From the NCBI GenBank assembly GCA_937995985.1, contig CALKIR010000046.1:1-22503 (forward strand): a DNA stretch of 22,503 bases, written 5' to 3'. The stretch's first letter is position 1, and each line of letters opens with the position of its first letter. Under the pieces are notes generated by a model. That model made no database searches. It was not told the DNA's origin and was given only the letters and a program-made list of their open reading frames with translations. The translations under genes were made by a program, and so were the position numbers. The stretch comes from an uncultured Alcaligenaceae bacterium. GTDB taxonomy: Bacteria; Pseudomonadota; Gammaproteobacteria; Burkholderiales; Burkholderiaceae_B. Positions 1 through 8,967 of the stretch are shown piece by piece.

Positions 1-4
1 AAAA

Positions 5-33
5 AAGCCCAACAGAACGATTCTGTTGGGCTT
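5..33 (-). terminator. Rho-independent terminator after gcvH
   Basis: A perfect 13-bp inverted repeat (5-17 against 21-33) encloses a 3-nt loop. On the minus strand it is followed directly by a run of T (complement of the A run at 1-6). It lies 18 nt beyond the gcvH stop codon and should end the long minus-strand gene run. Confidence 0.92.
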
Positions 34-50
34 GAAGAATGATTCATCAT

Positions 51-422
51 TTATAGGCTAGCTGCGTAGTCCTTTGCACTTAATAAGCTTTTAAGGTCTT
101 CTAACTGTTGCGCACGCATTTTGAATAACCAGGCCGAGTAAGGCTCCTTTTGTATAAGCTCGGGATCATTGCTGACACTTTCATTGGCTTCTATGATTTC
201 ACCGGCTACAGGAGCATAAATATCAGATGCTGCTTTTACCGATTCCACGACACAAACAGTATCCCCTGCTGCGACGTGTTGCCCTACTTTGAAATCACCC
301 ACAAAAACCAAGTCCCCTAACTGGTCTTGAGCATAATCTGTAATGCCCACATATAAAGTATCCCCCTCAACCAATACCCACTCATGGGTTTCTGCATAAT
401 AACGATCGCTGGGTACAGTCAT
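51..422 (-). CDS. gcvH: Glycine cleavage system H protein (lipoyl carrier)
   Basis: This 123-residue protein is close to the usual GcvH length (about 125-130). The N-terminus carries the typical Y-x-x-THEWV pattern (residues 9-16), and the lipoyl-attachment hairpin ESVKAASDIYAP places the lipoyl lysine at K63. In the family, H protein shuttles the aminomethyl group between the P, T and L proteins of glycine cleavage, and in many bacteria it also serves in lipoyl relay. An AAGG-type ribosome binding site lies about 8 nt before the ATG. The gene is 29 nt downstream of the Orn/Lys/Arg decarboxylase and followed by a terminator, so it is probably the last gene of that operon. The usual partners gcvT and gcvP are not adjacent in this window, which is odd for a betaproteobacterium. 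The gcvH identity is secure; the functional link to the decarboxylase is not. Confidence 0.95.
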   Translation of the reverse strand: MTVPSDRYYAETHEWVLVEGDTLYVGITDYAQDQLGDLVFVGDFKVGQHVAAGDTVCVVESVKAASDIYAPVAGEIIEANESVSNDPELIQKEPYSAWLFKMRAQQLEDLKSLLSAKDYAASL

Positions 423-451
423 ACCTTATCCTTGTCTTAATCTATAGAACC

Positions 452-2725
452 CTAATTATCTTCTTTGATACAGTCTACATAAAAGCGGACCTGACCAGAA
501 CTGTCTTGTTCTTGGCCCAACCCATGAACATAGGTCTCAAAACCAGGAAACTGTGCATTAAACTCACGAGCGAATTGCAAGTAACGCACAATCATTGCGT
601 TAAAACGCTCTCCAGGTATCAACAAAGGAATGCCTGGAGGGTATGGCGTTAATAATACCCCTGTTACCCGCCCTTCAAGCTCATCAATCCCCACACGCTC
701 TATTTCACGATGTGCCATTTTTGCATAGGCATCTGCGGGCTTCATGGCGGGCACCATGTCACTCAAATATACCTCAGTGGTTAACCGCGCCAAATCATAT
801 TTTTTATAGACCTGATGAATCTTCTGACAGAGTTCTTTAAGCCCTAAGCGCTCATACTGGGGATAGTTTTGACAAAACTCCGGCAAAATGCGCCATAAGG
901 GCTGATTACGGTCATAATCATCTTTAAATTGCTGCAGGGCCGTCAACAAAGTATTCCAACGTCCTTTGGTAATGCCGATGGTAAACAGAATAAAGAAGGA
1001 ATACAGACCTGTTTTTTCTACAACTACTCCATGTTCAGCAAGATATTTGGACACCAACGCAGCAGGGATGCCCTCTTTGGCAAAAGTCCCTGAAATATCC
1101 AGCCCTGGTGTGATGACCGTCGCTTTAATTGGATCGAGCATATTAAAGCCTTCGGCAAGCGGACCAAAACCATGCCATTTATCCTCTGAGCGCAGGATCC
1201 AATCCTCTCTGGAACCAATCCCCTCTTGCTCTGCTGCCAAATGGTCAGGCCCCCAAACTTTAAACCACCAGTCATTGGCACCGTATTCAGATGATACCTT
1301 GCGCATAGCACGACGAAAATCCATCGCCTCGCGAATACTTTCCTCAACCAAAGCGGTGCCCCCAGGAGGCTCCATCATAGCCGCTGATACATCACATGAA
1401 GCAATGATGGCATACTGCGGTGAAGTAGAAGTATGCATTAAATAGGCCTCGTTAAATACATTACGATCTAAACTGCGCGTTTGACTGTCTTGCACAGTGA
1501 TCTGTGATGCCTGCGATAAGCCTGCCAACAACTTATGAGTGGAATGAGTGGCATAAATCATGCTTTTTTTCAAGCGCGGTCGATCTGGGCCGCCGATAGC
1601 ATGCATATTTTTATAAAAACTGTGAAAAGGCGCGTGAGGAATCCATGCCTCATCAAAGTGTAAGGTTTCTATTTGGTCTCCTAGGACCTCTTTGATCATT
1701 TCTACGTTGTAGACTACTCCGTCATAAGTACTTTGGGTCAACGTCAAGATACGTGGCGTCTTATTTTTTGCCTCGCGCGCAAATGGATTGGCCTCTATTT
1801 TGCGTTGAATATTTTCAGGCTGAAACTCTTCTAAAGGGATGGGCCCAATAATCCCTAGGTGATTGCGTGTCGGACGCAAAAATACAGGAATCGCCCCTGT
1901 CATGGTGATGGCGTGCAGGATGGACTTATGGCAGTTTCTGTCCACCACCACAATATCATCACGAGCAACATTGGCATGCCAGACTATTTTGTTTGAAGTA
2001 GAGGTGCCATTGGTGACAAAAAAGCAGTGATCCGCATTAAAAATACGCGCGGCATTGCGCTCTGCCTCAGCTACAGGCCCAGTATGATCAAGCAACTGAC
2101 CAAGCTCATCTACAGCGTTACATACATCTGCACGCAACATATTTTCACCAAAAAACTGGTGAAACATTTGCCCCACTGGGCTTTTCAAAAAAGCCACTCC
2201 ACCTGAATGCCCAGGGCAATGCCAAGAATACGATCCATCTGAGGCGTATTTCACTAATTCACGGAAAAAAGGAGGCGCCACACTTGCTAAATAAGCACGC
2301 GCCTCACGAATAATATGGCGGGCTACAAATTCGGGCGTATCCTCAAACATATGGATAAAGCCATGAAGCTCGCGCAAAATATCATTAGGAATATGCTGTG
2401 ACGTACGCGTTTCACCATAAAGATAGATAGGGATATCTTCGTTACGAAATCGTAGTTTAGAAATAAAACTACGTAACTGCTCTATGGTTGTTGCTACTTC
2501 TTCTGGAGAGCTGTCTTCGAATTCCTCGTCATCTATAGACAAGATAAATGCACTCGCTCGACTCTGCTGCTGTACAAAAGAACTTAAATCACCATAACTG
2601 GTCACACCCAGCACTTCTACCCCCTCGGCCTCTATGGCCTCGGCAAGCGCGCGTACTCCCAGCCCAGACATATTTTCTGAGCGGTAATCTTCATCAATGA
2701 TGACAATAGGAAAACGAAACCTCAT
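452..2725 (-). CDS. Orn/Lys/Arg decarboxylase, probably biodegradative-type arginine decarboxylase
   Basis: This 757-residue protein is a PLP fold-type I decarboxylase of the prokaryotic Orn/Lys/Arg family. Residues 1 to about 150 form the CheY-like wing domain. The PLP core contains WHCPGHSGG (168-176), the pyridine-binding aspartate in HFDEAW (D358), and the Schiff-base lysine in the STHK motif (K398). A C-terminal domain follows. Decarboxylation of a basic amino acid yields a diamine (agmatine, cadaverine or putrescine) plus CO2, consuming a proton. The length matches AdiA-type arginine decarboxylases (about 756) better than LdcI or SpeC (about 711-715), so arginine is the favoured substrate, but specificity cannot be read reliably from the sequence. 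No amino-acid/polyamine antiporter gene is adjacent. AAGGAG lies about 10 nt before the ATG. The gene starts 17 nt after dcd, suggesting cotranscription. Confidence 0.93.
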   Translation of the reverse strand: MRFRFPIVIIDEDYRSENMSGLGVRALAEAIEAEGVEVLGVTSYGDLSSFVQQQSRASAFILSIDDEEFEDSSPEEVATTIEQLRSFISKLRFRNEDIPIYLYGETRTSQHIPNDILRELHGFIHMFEDTPEFVARHIIREARAYLASVAPPFFRELVKYASDGSYSWHCPGHSGGVAFLKSPVGQMFHQFFGENMLRADVCNAVDELGQLLDHTGPVAEAERNAARIFNADHCFFVTNGTSTSNKIVWHANVARDDIVVVDRNCHKSILHAITMTGAIPVFLRPTRNHLGIIGPIPLEEFQPENIQRKIEANPFAREAKNKTPRILTLTQSTYDGVVYNVEMIKEVLGDQIETLHFDEAWIPHAPFHSFYKNMHAIGGPDRPRLKKSMIYATHSTHKLLAGLSQASQITVQDSQTRSLDRNVFNEAYLMHTSTSPQYAIIASCDVSAAMMEPPGGTALVEESIREAMDFRRAMRKVSSEYGANDWWFKVWGPDHLAAEQEGIGSREDWILRSEDKWHGFGPLAEGFNMLDPIKATVITPGLDISGTFAKEGIPAALVSKYLAEHGVVVEKTGLYSFFILFTIGITKGRWNTLLTALQQFKDDYDRNQPLWRILPEFCQNYPQYERLGLKELCQKIHQVYKKYDLARLTTEVYLSDMVPAMKPADAYAKMAHREIERVGIDELEGRVTGVLLTPYPPGIPLLIPGERFNAMIVRYLQFAREFNAQFPGFETYVHGLGQEQDSSGQVRFYVDCIKEDN

Positions 2726-2742
2726 AACAACTGCTCCTTGGA

Positions 2743-3306
2743 TTAAGTGCGCGGTAGGGTAACCCCTGTTTGCCCTTGATATTTGCCTCCCCGATCGCGA
2801 TACGATACCTCACACACCTCATCGCCCCCGATGAACAACATCTGGGCACACCCCTCACCTGCATAAATTTTGGCAGGCAATGGCGTCGTATTAGAAAACT
2901 CTAGTGTGACGTAGCCCTCCCACTCTGGCTCCAGTGGAGTGACATTAACAATAATGCCGCAGCGAGCATAGGTGCTCTTGCCTAAACAAATGGTGAGGAC
3001 ATCTCGCGGAATACGGAAATACTCCATTGTGCGGGCCAGCACAAATGAATTAGGTGGAATAATACAGACATCTCCCTCAAAATCAACAAAAGATTTTTCG
3101 TCGAAGTTTTTAGGGTCTACGATGCTTGAGTTTATGTTGGTAAAAATCTTAAATTCATGGGCACAACGCACGTCATAACCATAGCTACTGGTGCCATAGC
3201 TGACGATACGTTGCCCATTAACCTCACGCACTTGATTGGGTTCAAAAGGCTCTATCATCCCTTTTGCTGCATGTTCCCGTATCCAACGATCATTTTTAAT
3301 GCCCAT
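2743..3306 (-). CDS. dcd: dCTP deaminase
   Basis: This 187-residue protein deaminates dCTP to dUTP in the cytoplasm, supplying dUMP for thymidylate synthesis. The family signature GKSTYARCG spans residues 109-117, with S111 and R115 as expected for active-site residues. The catalytic glutamate is E136 in the stretch EGYVTLEFSN (130-139). Length is close to the E. coli enzyme (193). The start is supported by GAGGAA 5-6 nt upstream of the ATG. It lies 35 nt after tamB and 17 nt before the decarboxylase, within a compact same-strand block. In E. coli dcd neighbours asmA; here it neighbours tamB, another AsmA-like family member, which may or may not be coincidence. Confidence 0.97.
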   Translation of the reverse strand: MGIKNDRWIREHAAKGMIEPFEPNQVREVNGQRIVSYGTSSYGYDVRCAHEFKIFTNINSSIVDPKNFDEKSFVDFEGDVCIIPPNSFVLARTMEYFRIPRDVLTICLGKSTYARCGIIVNVTPLEPEWEGYVTLEFSNTTPLPAKIYAGEGCAQMLFIGGDEVCEVSYRDRGGKYQGQTGVTLPRT

Positions 3307-3341
3307 AACTTCCTCTTTTTATCCTTGGAATGGCCAAAGGC

Positions 3342-6300
3342 CTAGTCATCTCTTGAAAACCATCGATAAAGCAGGGCAATCCCACTTACTGTTCCCAGAG
3401 TAATTTCACCAGTCAAACGGCGACTGAGCCTATAGGTGGCACGCCCTACTGTACCTGAATCCGCCAAAGCTTGGCGCACCCCAATAGTAAAGCCATTGCC
3501 AAAAATTTTGCTGGCCTGTATGAACCGTTTCTCTACCTCTGAGACTTCACTCTCCATACTACTTGCCGTGCTAGTGGGGGGCAAAATACTACCTGCACCC
3601 GCAATATCCCCAGCCTGCAAGCTCAATTCATCAATGCCAAAACGCTTATAGAAAGGCTCGCCATCACTCAGCATGGAGGTCCCTACCGAAATTAATAAAG
3701 CCACATCTCCCCCACTCTCATCAGGACCATGCCCAAATAAGAGCCAAGAGAGCTTGGCCAACTCATCCACCTCAGGATAGGACACTAAATCAATCTTAGG
3801 ATGGTGTGCGGTTCCTGCAACACGCACGCCCGCCTCTACCGGTAGCCCAGTGCGCAACGCCTCGATATTAAGAATGGGGTTAGTAATATCCCCTTGGAAA
3901 GTGATGGTACCCCGGCGTAATAATAACCTCTGTCCATAAATTTCAATGGCCCCACCACGTGTGCGCAACGCACCTAATCCCGTTAATTGATCGCCCACCA
4001 TCATTACGCGCAGCTGCCCTACTAAACCTGAGTTCACCCCGTATCCAGTCAAGTAAAACCGTGGCCCCAGATCAATCTCTATGTCCATGCTCATATCGAG
4101 CGGAGAATGATCTGCATCCTCCTCTTCCTCTTTTAAGGTCTCCCCTGCCCGCAACACCACTACATCACTATCCACAGTGGGAATCCCACCTAACATATCC
4201 AAATCAAACCAGCCCGCATCAGCCGTTAAATGCCCCTTGATATTGATTTGAGGCATCACTGCATCAACAGTTAACTCACCACTCATCATGGCGTACCGAT
4301 CGGCACGCTGCAAAATAGGATAGCGATGCAAGACAACATCAAAGTGGCCCACTTCTTTGTCTAAATCCCAAAACCCAGATAAATCAATATAGCCATTTTT
4401 GGCATCAGCCTCTTCACTAATCCAGGTCGCTGTACGCCACTCCTTAGGCTCTACCCGTAAACGGGCTGGAAAATAAAGCTTATCAATGACAAAACGATGA
4501 TCTTCTAGATGAGCCTCCAAAGTACCATCCAATAATCGCACCCCATCATCCAGGCGGGTCACGCGCAGTTTCTGGCCTCGAATTTGCCCCTGCATGGTGA
4601 GATTATCTAATTCACGCACCTGAATCTGTACCTGGGCATCCAGCTCCCCTCCCAGATCCATCGCATCCCCAATGATCAAGCTGGTCCAGCTTAAATCATC
4701 CATTTGCGCATCCAACACTATGGTCTTTAAGTCTCGCTCCCGTAATTCAAAGCCATGTTCCGCGCTGTAATATAAAGGAGTAGTGAGCTGCCCCTGCAAA
4801 TACCCCATTTTTGCGGTACGTAATACTACTGCGGCCTCCACCTGACTGCGACCGCCTCCCTGAGGGGTCAATACAATAGTAGCTGAGGCCTCTTCTAGGC
4901 CCAAAGGGAAAGGGGGCTCATCAGGCACCATAATATCGCCCGCAACACGGTATAAACGAATGCGCCCCCCTAATGCATCCCGAAATGCCACATCCCAATC
5001 CAGCTGCAGCTCTACATCTGCTAAGGGCTCTATATTTTGATCTGTAAAAATAATCCCCCCTTTTCTGTTCGAGCGCTCCCCCAACCCTAAAGACTGCATT
5101 ACTGTATCAACAAAACGCGCAGCAAAGCGCACCGGCTCTGTGCGACCTTTAGTTGACCAATGCCCCCCCTGCCACTGGCTGTGCTCATGCACCACAGTTA
5201 ACCATGGATGCCCCGCCACATCAGTGCGTAAAGTCCAAGGGCCCAACTCTGCTAATAAAGGATCATCTAACTGTGCAAAGCGTAATTGCACCTGCGCGGT
5301 ATTTTGACTGCTTAAGGTAAAAGGGCCATGCTGTAACTGTAATTGCTTAATGGCTACCGCCCAACGCTCAAACGGCAGCCCATCCCCCGTATGCATGGCC
5401 AAAGCCCCATCCAGATCAAGAGCAGCGCGCACCCAACCCGTCCCCAACCGTTGATGTGCTTCGTTTTGCGTGCTAACGGCTGCATGTGGCTCATCTGTTG
5501 CATTGAGAAAATGCTCTGCTTGAAGGTGCAAATGATGCTGTGCCCAATCTCCATCTAGTTGCACCTCAACGTGGGTGCGACCAATGGGCTCCAATCCGGG
5601 CCATAAAGTCTCTAAAGCGGGCCCGTCTACGACTAGATGCAATGCCTCCTCGGCATGATGTGCCCACCCTCCTGATAGGAGAATCTGATTGGCACCAATC
5701 TTAAGATTCGCATCGGAATGCTCAAGGGCATAATCGAGCCATACCGGTAATCCAGAAGGTTCCTCTTGACGCGCTACCCTCAAATCAACATGCCCCTGCG
5801 CAGGCTGGGCATTCCATACCGTCCCCTCATGTATATGCATAGCGGTGGAGGCCTGAAACAACTGCTGCTGTGTGGCATCCACCTGAGCTTGCACATCTAA
5901 ATCCAAGGTCAGCAGTGCCGTCATAGGGAACCCAAAACGCTCGAGCCAGGCCCCCAAATTGAAGTTCTCTGTATCTAAATGAGCAACCACCTGCCCTTGC
6001 TCGGCATTGCTGGCAGCGGCGTGCCATTCAAAATCAACATTTAAAGAAGAATGATCGGGTAATTGTGCGCGTACCCGAGCATGCTCTACAGGAATAACTG
6101 CCTCAGGTTGCACACTGGCTTGGACCTCCAAGTGAAAGCCCTGCCCCTGCCCTTCGAGGAGGAGCTGCCCAGATGCTAAAGAGCCCTGCCAACTCAAATC
6201 TGCACTCAGCGCACAAGCTACAGCCTCATCAGAGCGCTCATGATGTAAGTGATGCGGCACATATTGAGCGGCACAAATAGGAGCATCAAGCTGCTCACTT

Positions 6301-7139
6301 TCTACCTCCAAATGAGCCTTCACAGTAGAGTCCCAAGGGGCAGATAAAGATGCCCACACCGTCTGGGCGGTCAACTGAGCATGCATGCCCTTATGGCTGA
6401 CTTGTAGCTGTTTGATCTGCGCTTGAGCCTGCTGCCCCTGAACCTGTGCCTCTAATTGGGCAGCGGCAGCAAAATCCTCATAGACAGCCTGACTAATATC
6501 GAGCTCAATCGCAGCTTGTTCGGAGCCATAATCCAAACGCCCCCGGACTGTAGCTTGAGCCGTCTCATAAGTAAGGTGCACCTGATGCAGGAACAAGGCC
6601 AGCTGCTCTGAATAATCTATCTGAGCCTCTAACTCACTCACCACCCTATCTAAATGGTGAGCCCCTATGTGCACATCTAAATTGCCTAAATACAACTCAT
6701 CTACAGCAATAGACAGAGGCAAATCAGGCAACTCTGGTAGCTCAAAATCAACCGCGGTCTTTTCATCATCCGCGCTGTCTTGCTCAGGTAGCCTAATTGC
6801 TACCGAGCCGACCTTTAGCGCCTGAATCCTTAGCTGCCGTTGGCGCCATAACTGCGCCCAATCCACTTGCAATTCTAGCTGCTGAACCTGCACATGCAGA
6901 TCATCAGGCAAAGGCAAATCCAAATACTCAAAAGACAAGCCTTGCCACAAGCTGCCCCGCACCCCTTGCACAGTCCCCTTCTGACTGTACACCCCGGTAT
7001 GCACCGCCCATCGCGTCCCCGCAGGGGTGGCAATGACCCAATATAAAAAACCACATATTAGAGCCAACAATAAAATAACAATGGGCCCGAACCAAATGAG
7101 CCCTTTGCGTAACCATGAAGACGAAGAGGCTTTGCTCAA
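3342..7139 (-). CDS. tamB: Translocation and assembly module protein TamB (TTG start)
   Basis: This very large protein (1265 residues) has one N-terminal membrane anchor (about residues 14-36) and a long, beta-rich periplasmic region typical of AsmA/TamB lipid-groove proteins. The C-terminal about 350 residues resemble the TamB (former DUF490) domain, with beta-strand repeats such as GAIEIYGQRLLLRRGTITF. TamB acts with TamA in the envelope, in assembly of some autotransporters and, for the family, phospholipid movement to the outer membrane. The start is TTG at 7139-7137: its TTGA overlaps the tamA stop by 4 nt. No later in-frame Met occurs for about 250 residues, so an ATG start would lose the anchor. 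A GGGGA sequence upstream could serve as ribosome binding site. The overlap implies translational coupling to tamA. Confidence 0.93.
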   Translation of the reverse strand: MSKASSSSWLRKGLIWFGPIVILLLALICGFLYWVIATPAGTRWAVHTGVYSQKGTVQGVRGSLWQGLSFEYLDLPLPDDLHVQVQQLELQVDWAQLWRQRQLRIQALKVGSVAIRLPEQDSADDEKTAVDFELPELPDLPLSIAVDELYLGNLDVHIGAHHLDRVVSELEAQIDYSEQLALFLHQVHLTYETAQATVRGRLDYGSEQAAIELDISQAVYEDFAAAAQLEAQVQGQQAQAQIKQLQVSHKGMHAQLTAQTVWASLSAPWDSTVKAHLEVESEQLDAPICAAQYVPHHLHHERSDEAVACALSADLSWQGSLASGQLLLEGQGQGFHLEVQASVQPEAVIPVEHARVRAQLPDHSSLNVDFEWHAAASNAEQGQVVAHLDTENFNLGAWLERFGFPMTALLTLDLDVQAQVDATQQQLFQASTAMHIHEGTVWNAQPAQGHVDLRVARQEEPSGLPVWLDYALEHSDANLKIGANQILLSGGWAHHAEEALHLVVDGPALETLWPGLEPIGRTHVEVQLDGDWAQHHLHLQAEHFLNATDEPHAAVSTQNEAHQRLGTGWVRAALDLDGALAMHTGDGLPFERWAVAIKQLQLQHGPFTLSSQNTAQVQLRFAQLDDPLLAELGPWTLRTDVAGHPWLTVVHEHSQWQGGHWSTKGRTEPVRFAARFVDTVMQSLGLGERSNRKGGIIFTDQNIEPLADVELQLDWDVAFRDALGGRIRLYRVAGDIMVPDEPPFPLGLEEASATIVLTPQGGGRSQVEAAVVLRTAKMGYLQGQLTTPLYYSAEHGFELRERDLKTIVLDAQMDDLSWTSLIIGDAMDLGGELDAQVQIQVRELDNLTMQGQIRGQKLRVTRLDDGVRLLDGTLEAHLEDHRFVIDKLYFPARLRVEPKEWRTATWISEEADAKNGYIDLSGFWDLDKEVGHFDVVLHRYPILQRADRYAMMSGELTVDAVMPQINIKGHLTADAGWFDLDMLGGIPTVDSDVVVLRAGETLKEEEEDADHSPLDMSMDIEIDLGPRFYLTGYGVNSGLVGQLRVMMVGDQLTGLGALRTRGGAIEIYGQRLLLRRGTITFQGDITNPILNIEALRTGLPVEAGVRVAGTAHHPKIDLVSYPEVDELAKLSWLLFGHGPDESGGDVALLISVGTSMLSDGEPFYKRFGIDELSLQAGDIAGAGSILPPTSTASSMESEVSEVEKRFIQASKIFGNGFTIGVRQALADSGTVGRATYRLSRRLTGEITLGTVSGIALLYRWFSRDD

Positions 7140-8938
7140 AATGCGATCCCCAAGGAAAAATGTAAACGAATGCTCTTGTCACGCTGCCCATAAGCTAAAT
7201 CAACATAGAAAGGGCCAGCCGGAGTACGGACTGCCGCGCCCACCCCATAGCCTAAATGGGTCTTAAAATCTTTGAACCGCTCTGCGGCATCTCCTGCATC
7301 GATAAATACGCTCATGCCCAGCATATCGGTGAAATAATGAATGTACTCCACGCTGGCCACTGCCATTGCAGGCGCTCCTATTACCGCCCGCCCCCGATGC
7401 AAACCAATGCTTTGATATTTATAGCCGCGGATAGAACGCGCCCCCCCTGTCCTAAAACCAAACCCTAAGGGAATATAATCAGAACGCGGCCATACCCGCC
7501 CGACCTCACCACGAATAGTTAATACATCGCGCCGACCTATAGGAAACCACTGTTGCACCCGCAGACCAGTGCGGTACAGAGTCTGATAACGGTTTCTCAA
7601 GGGGTAATGAATCCCTACATCTAAATCAATCAGATTCCCTTCTCGTGGGTCATATTTATCATTAACATCACGACGCAGCAGCTGCCCCAGCAATTCTAAA
7701 GCGGTTCCTTCTTGGCGGCCTCGAACCCCTTTAATCTCTGTTTTATTCCAAACCGCCATAAAACTGCCTTGAGTTTCATACTCTACCCGCCCTTTTCCGT
7801 TAAAGTCATAGCGCGTTTTAATTCCGGCTGCGGCACGCTCTTGTCGTACTCCCTCTATGTTTTCACGCTCGTAAACAGTTCCAAAACTATTTTTAAACCC
7901 ACGAACTGTGGGCGGGAGATGAATATCGTGGAAAAAGCGCTGTCTCTTTTTATCCACACCCACCCCAGTTTCAGACCACAACGGCCACCCAAATATTACA
8001 TTGTGCCTATAGAGCCCTTCCACACGCAGCCCATAATCACTATCGACCCCTAAAGAACCGGTAAAAACCTTAGCGGGGGCTTCAGTCACCCGAACCAAAA
8101 CAGGAATCTCTATTTCACCATCGCTATAAACCCGTTGTGCAGCAGAACCTTCGTCCAAGGTGACAAAGGCACCACGGAAAAAAGTTGTCGACTGTAAGGC
8201 CTGCTGCCATTCATCCAACTTGTCTTGGTCATAAGGCTCTCCGGGCGTATAGACCACATAACGGTCGATTAATGAGCGAGGCACGCGTTTTAATCCACTG
8301 GTATACAGCTCTCCCATTCGCACCCGAGGCCCACTGCGAACGGCCAAGGATAAATCTGCTTCAGCTTCCTCGGCGTACACGGTCGCTCGAGTCCGCATAT
8401 AACGAGCAAAATAAAAATCTTTGTTTTTGACCTCACCAAGCAAATCGGCTTTGGCAGAAGACCATTGGGAGTTAAGAAACAAATCCCCTTCTTTAAGGGG
8501 CCACTGAGTTTTGATTTTATTAATGCGTTCAGCAAACTCTGGCTCCGTAATCTGCCCGCTAAATTCAATATCCACATGACGGACACGGGTGCGCTCTCCT
8601 GGCTCAATAGTAATATCCCATGTTTCTCCGCCTGTGTAATTTTTGCCGACCTCTAAGGTAACAACCGGATCAAAATAACCCTCAGTTTCCAATGCTGAAA
8701 GCGTGGCATCGTAAGCACGGCGGCGCAGCCGAGATACCTCATGCAGATCTTGATCTTCAGCCAAACGAGTAATGGCATCAACAGCGCCATAGATAGCCTT
8801 AATAGAATCAGGGCCAACACCGCCAGGGTCAATGACTACCTCAGGCTTGTCGCGTTCCATTGTTTCTGCTTCTTGTTGTGCATAGGCTGTTGCAGAAATA
8901 AGTGCAACCACCAAAGCGAATACGCGCAACAGCATCAT
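7136..8938 (-). CDS. tamA: Autotransporter assembly outer-membrane protein TamA (Omp85 family)
   Basis: This 600-residue protein begins with a signal peptide (hydrophobic stretch, likely cleaved after AYA at residue 20). Periplasmic POTRA-like domains span roughly residues 35-270. A 16-strand Omp85/BamA-type barrel follows, with the conserved RGY motif at 504-506 and the C-terminal beta signal ending in phenylalanine (LHFSLGIAF). It forms the outer-membrane half of the TAM complex with TamB, encoded immediately downstream with a 4-nt overlap. Two tandem ATG codons are possible starts (8938 and 8935), both preceded by AAGGG; the first is used here. It lies 29 nt after mrp. Family assignment is secure; the client proteins are unknown, and no autotransporter gene is in the window. 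Confidence 0.94.
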   Translation of the reverse strand: MMLLRVFALVVALISATAYAQQEAETMERDKPEVVIDPGGVGPDSIKAIYGAVDAITRLAEDQDLHEVSRLRRRAYDATLSALETEGYFDPVVTLEVGKNYTGGETWDITIEPGERTRVRHVDIEFSGQITEPEFAERINKIKTQWPLKEGDLFLNSQWSSAKADLLGEVKNKDFYFARYMRTRATVYAEEAEADLSLAVRSGPRVRMGELYTSGLKRVPRSLIDRYVVYTPGEPYDQDKLDEWQQALQSTTFFRGAFVTLDEGSAAQRVYSDGEIEIPVLVRVTEAPAKVFTGSLGVDSDYGLRVEGLYRHNVIFGWPLWSETGVGVDKKRQRFFHDIHLPPTVRGFKNSFGTVYERENIEGVRQERAAAGIKTRYDFNGKGRVEYETQGSFMAVWNKTEIKGVRGRQEGTALELLGQLLRRDVNDKYDPREGNLIDLDVGIHYPLRNRYQTLYRTGLRVQQWFPIGRRDVLTIRGEVGRVWPRSDYIPLGFGFRTGGARSIRGYKYQSIGLHRGRAVIGAPAMAVASVEYIHYFTDMLGMSVFIDAGDAAERFKDFKTHLGYGVGAAVRTPAGPFYVDLAYGQRDKSIRLHFSLGIAF

Positions 8939-8967
8939 TGACCCTTAAGTTTATAAATGTAATCAAA

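Noticed and set aside
966..1445. 159-codon plus-strand ORF opposite the decarboxylase gene
   Set aside because: It is antisense to the conserved PLP core of a clear family member, and its translation shows no domain-like features.
7712..8053. 113-codon plus-strand ORF inside tamA
   Set aside because: It lies wholly antisense to the tamA barrel-coding region, and the composition does not suggest a protein.
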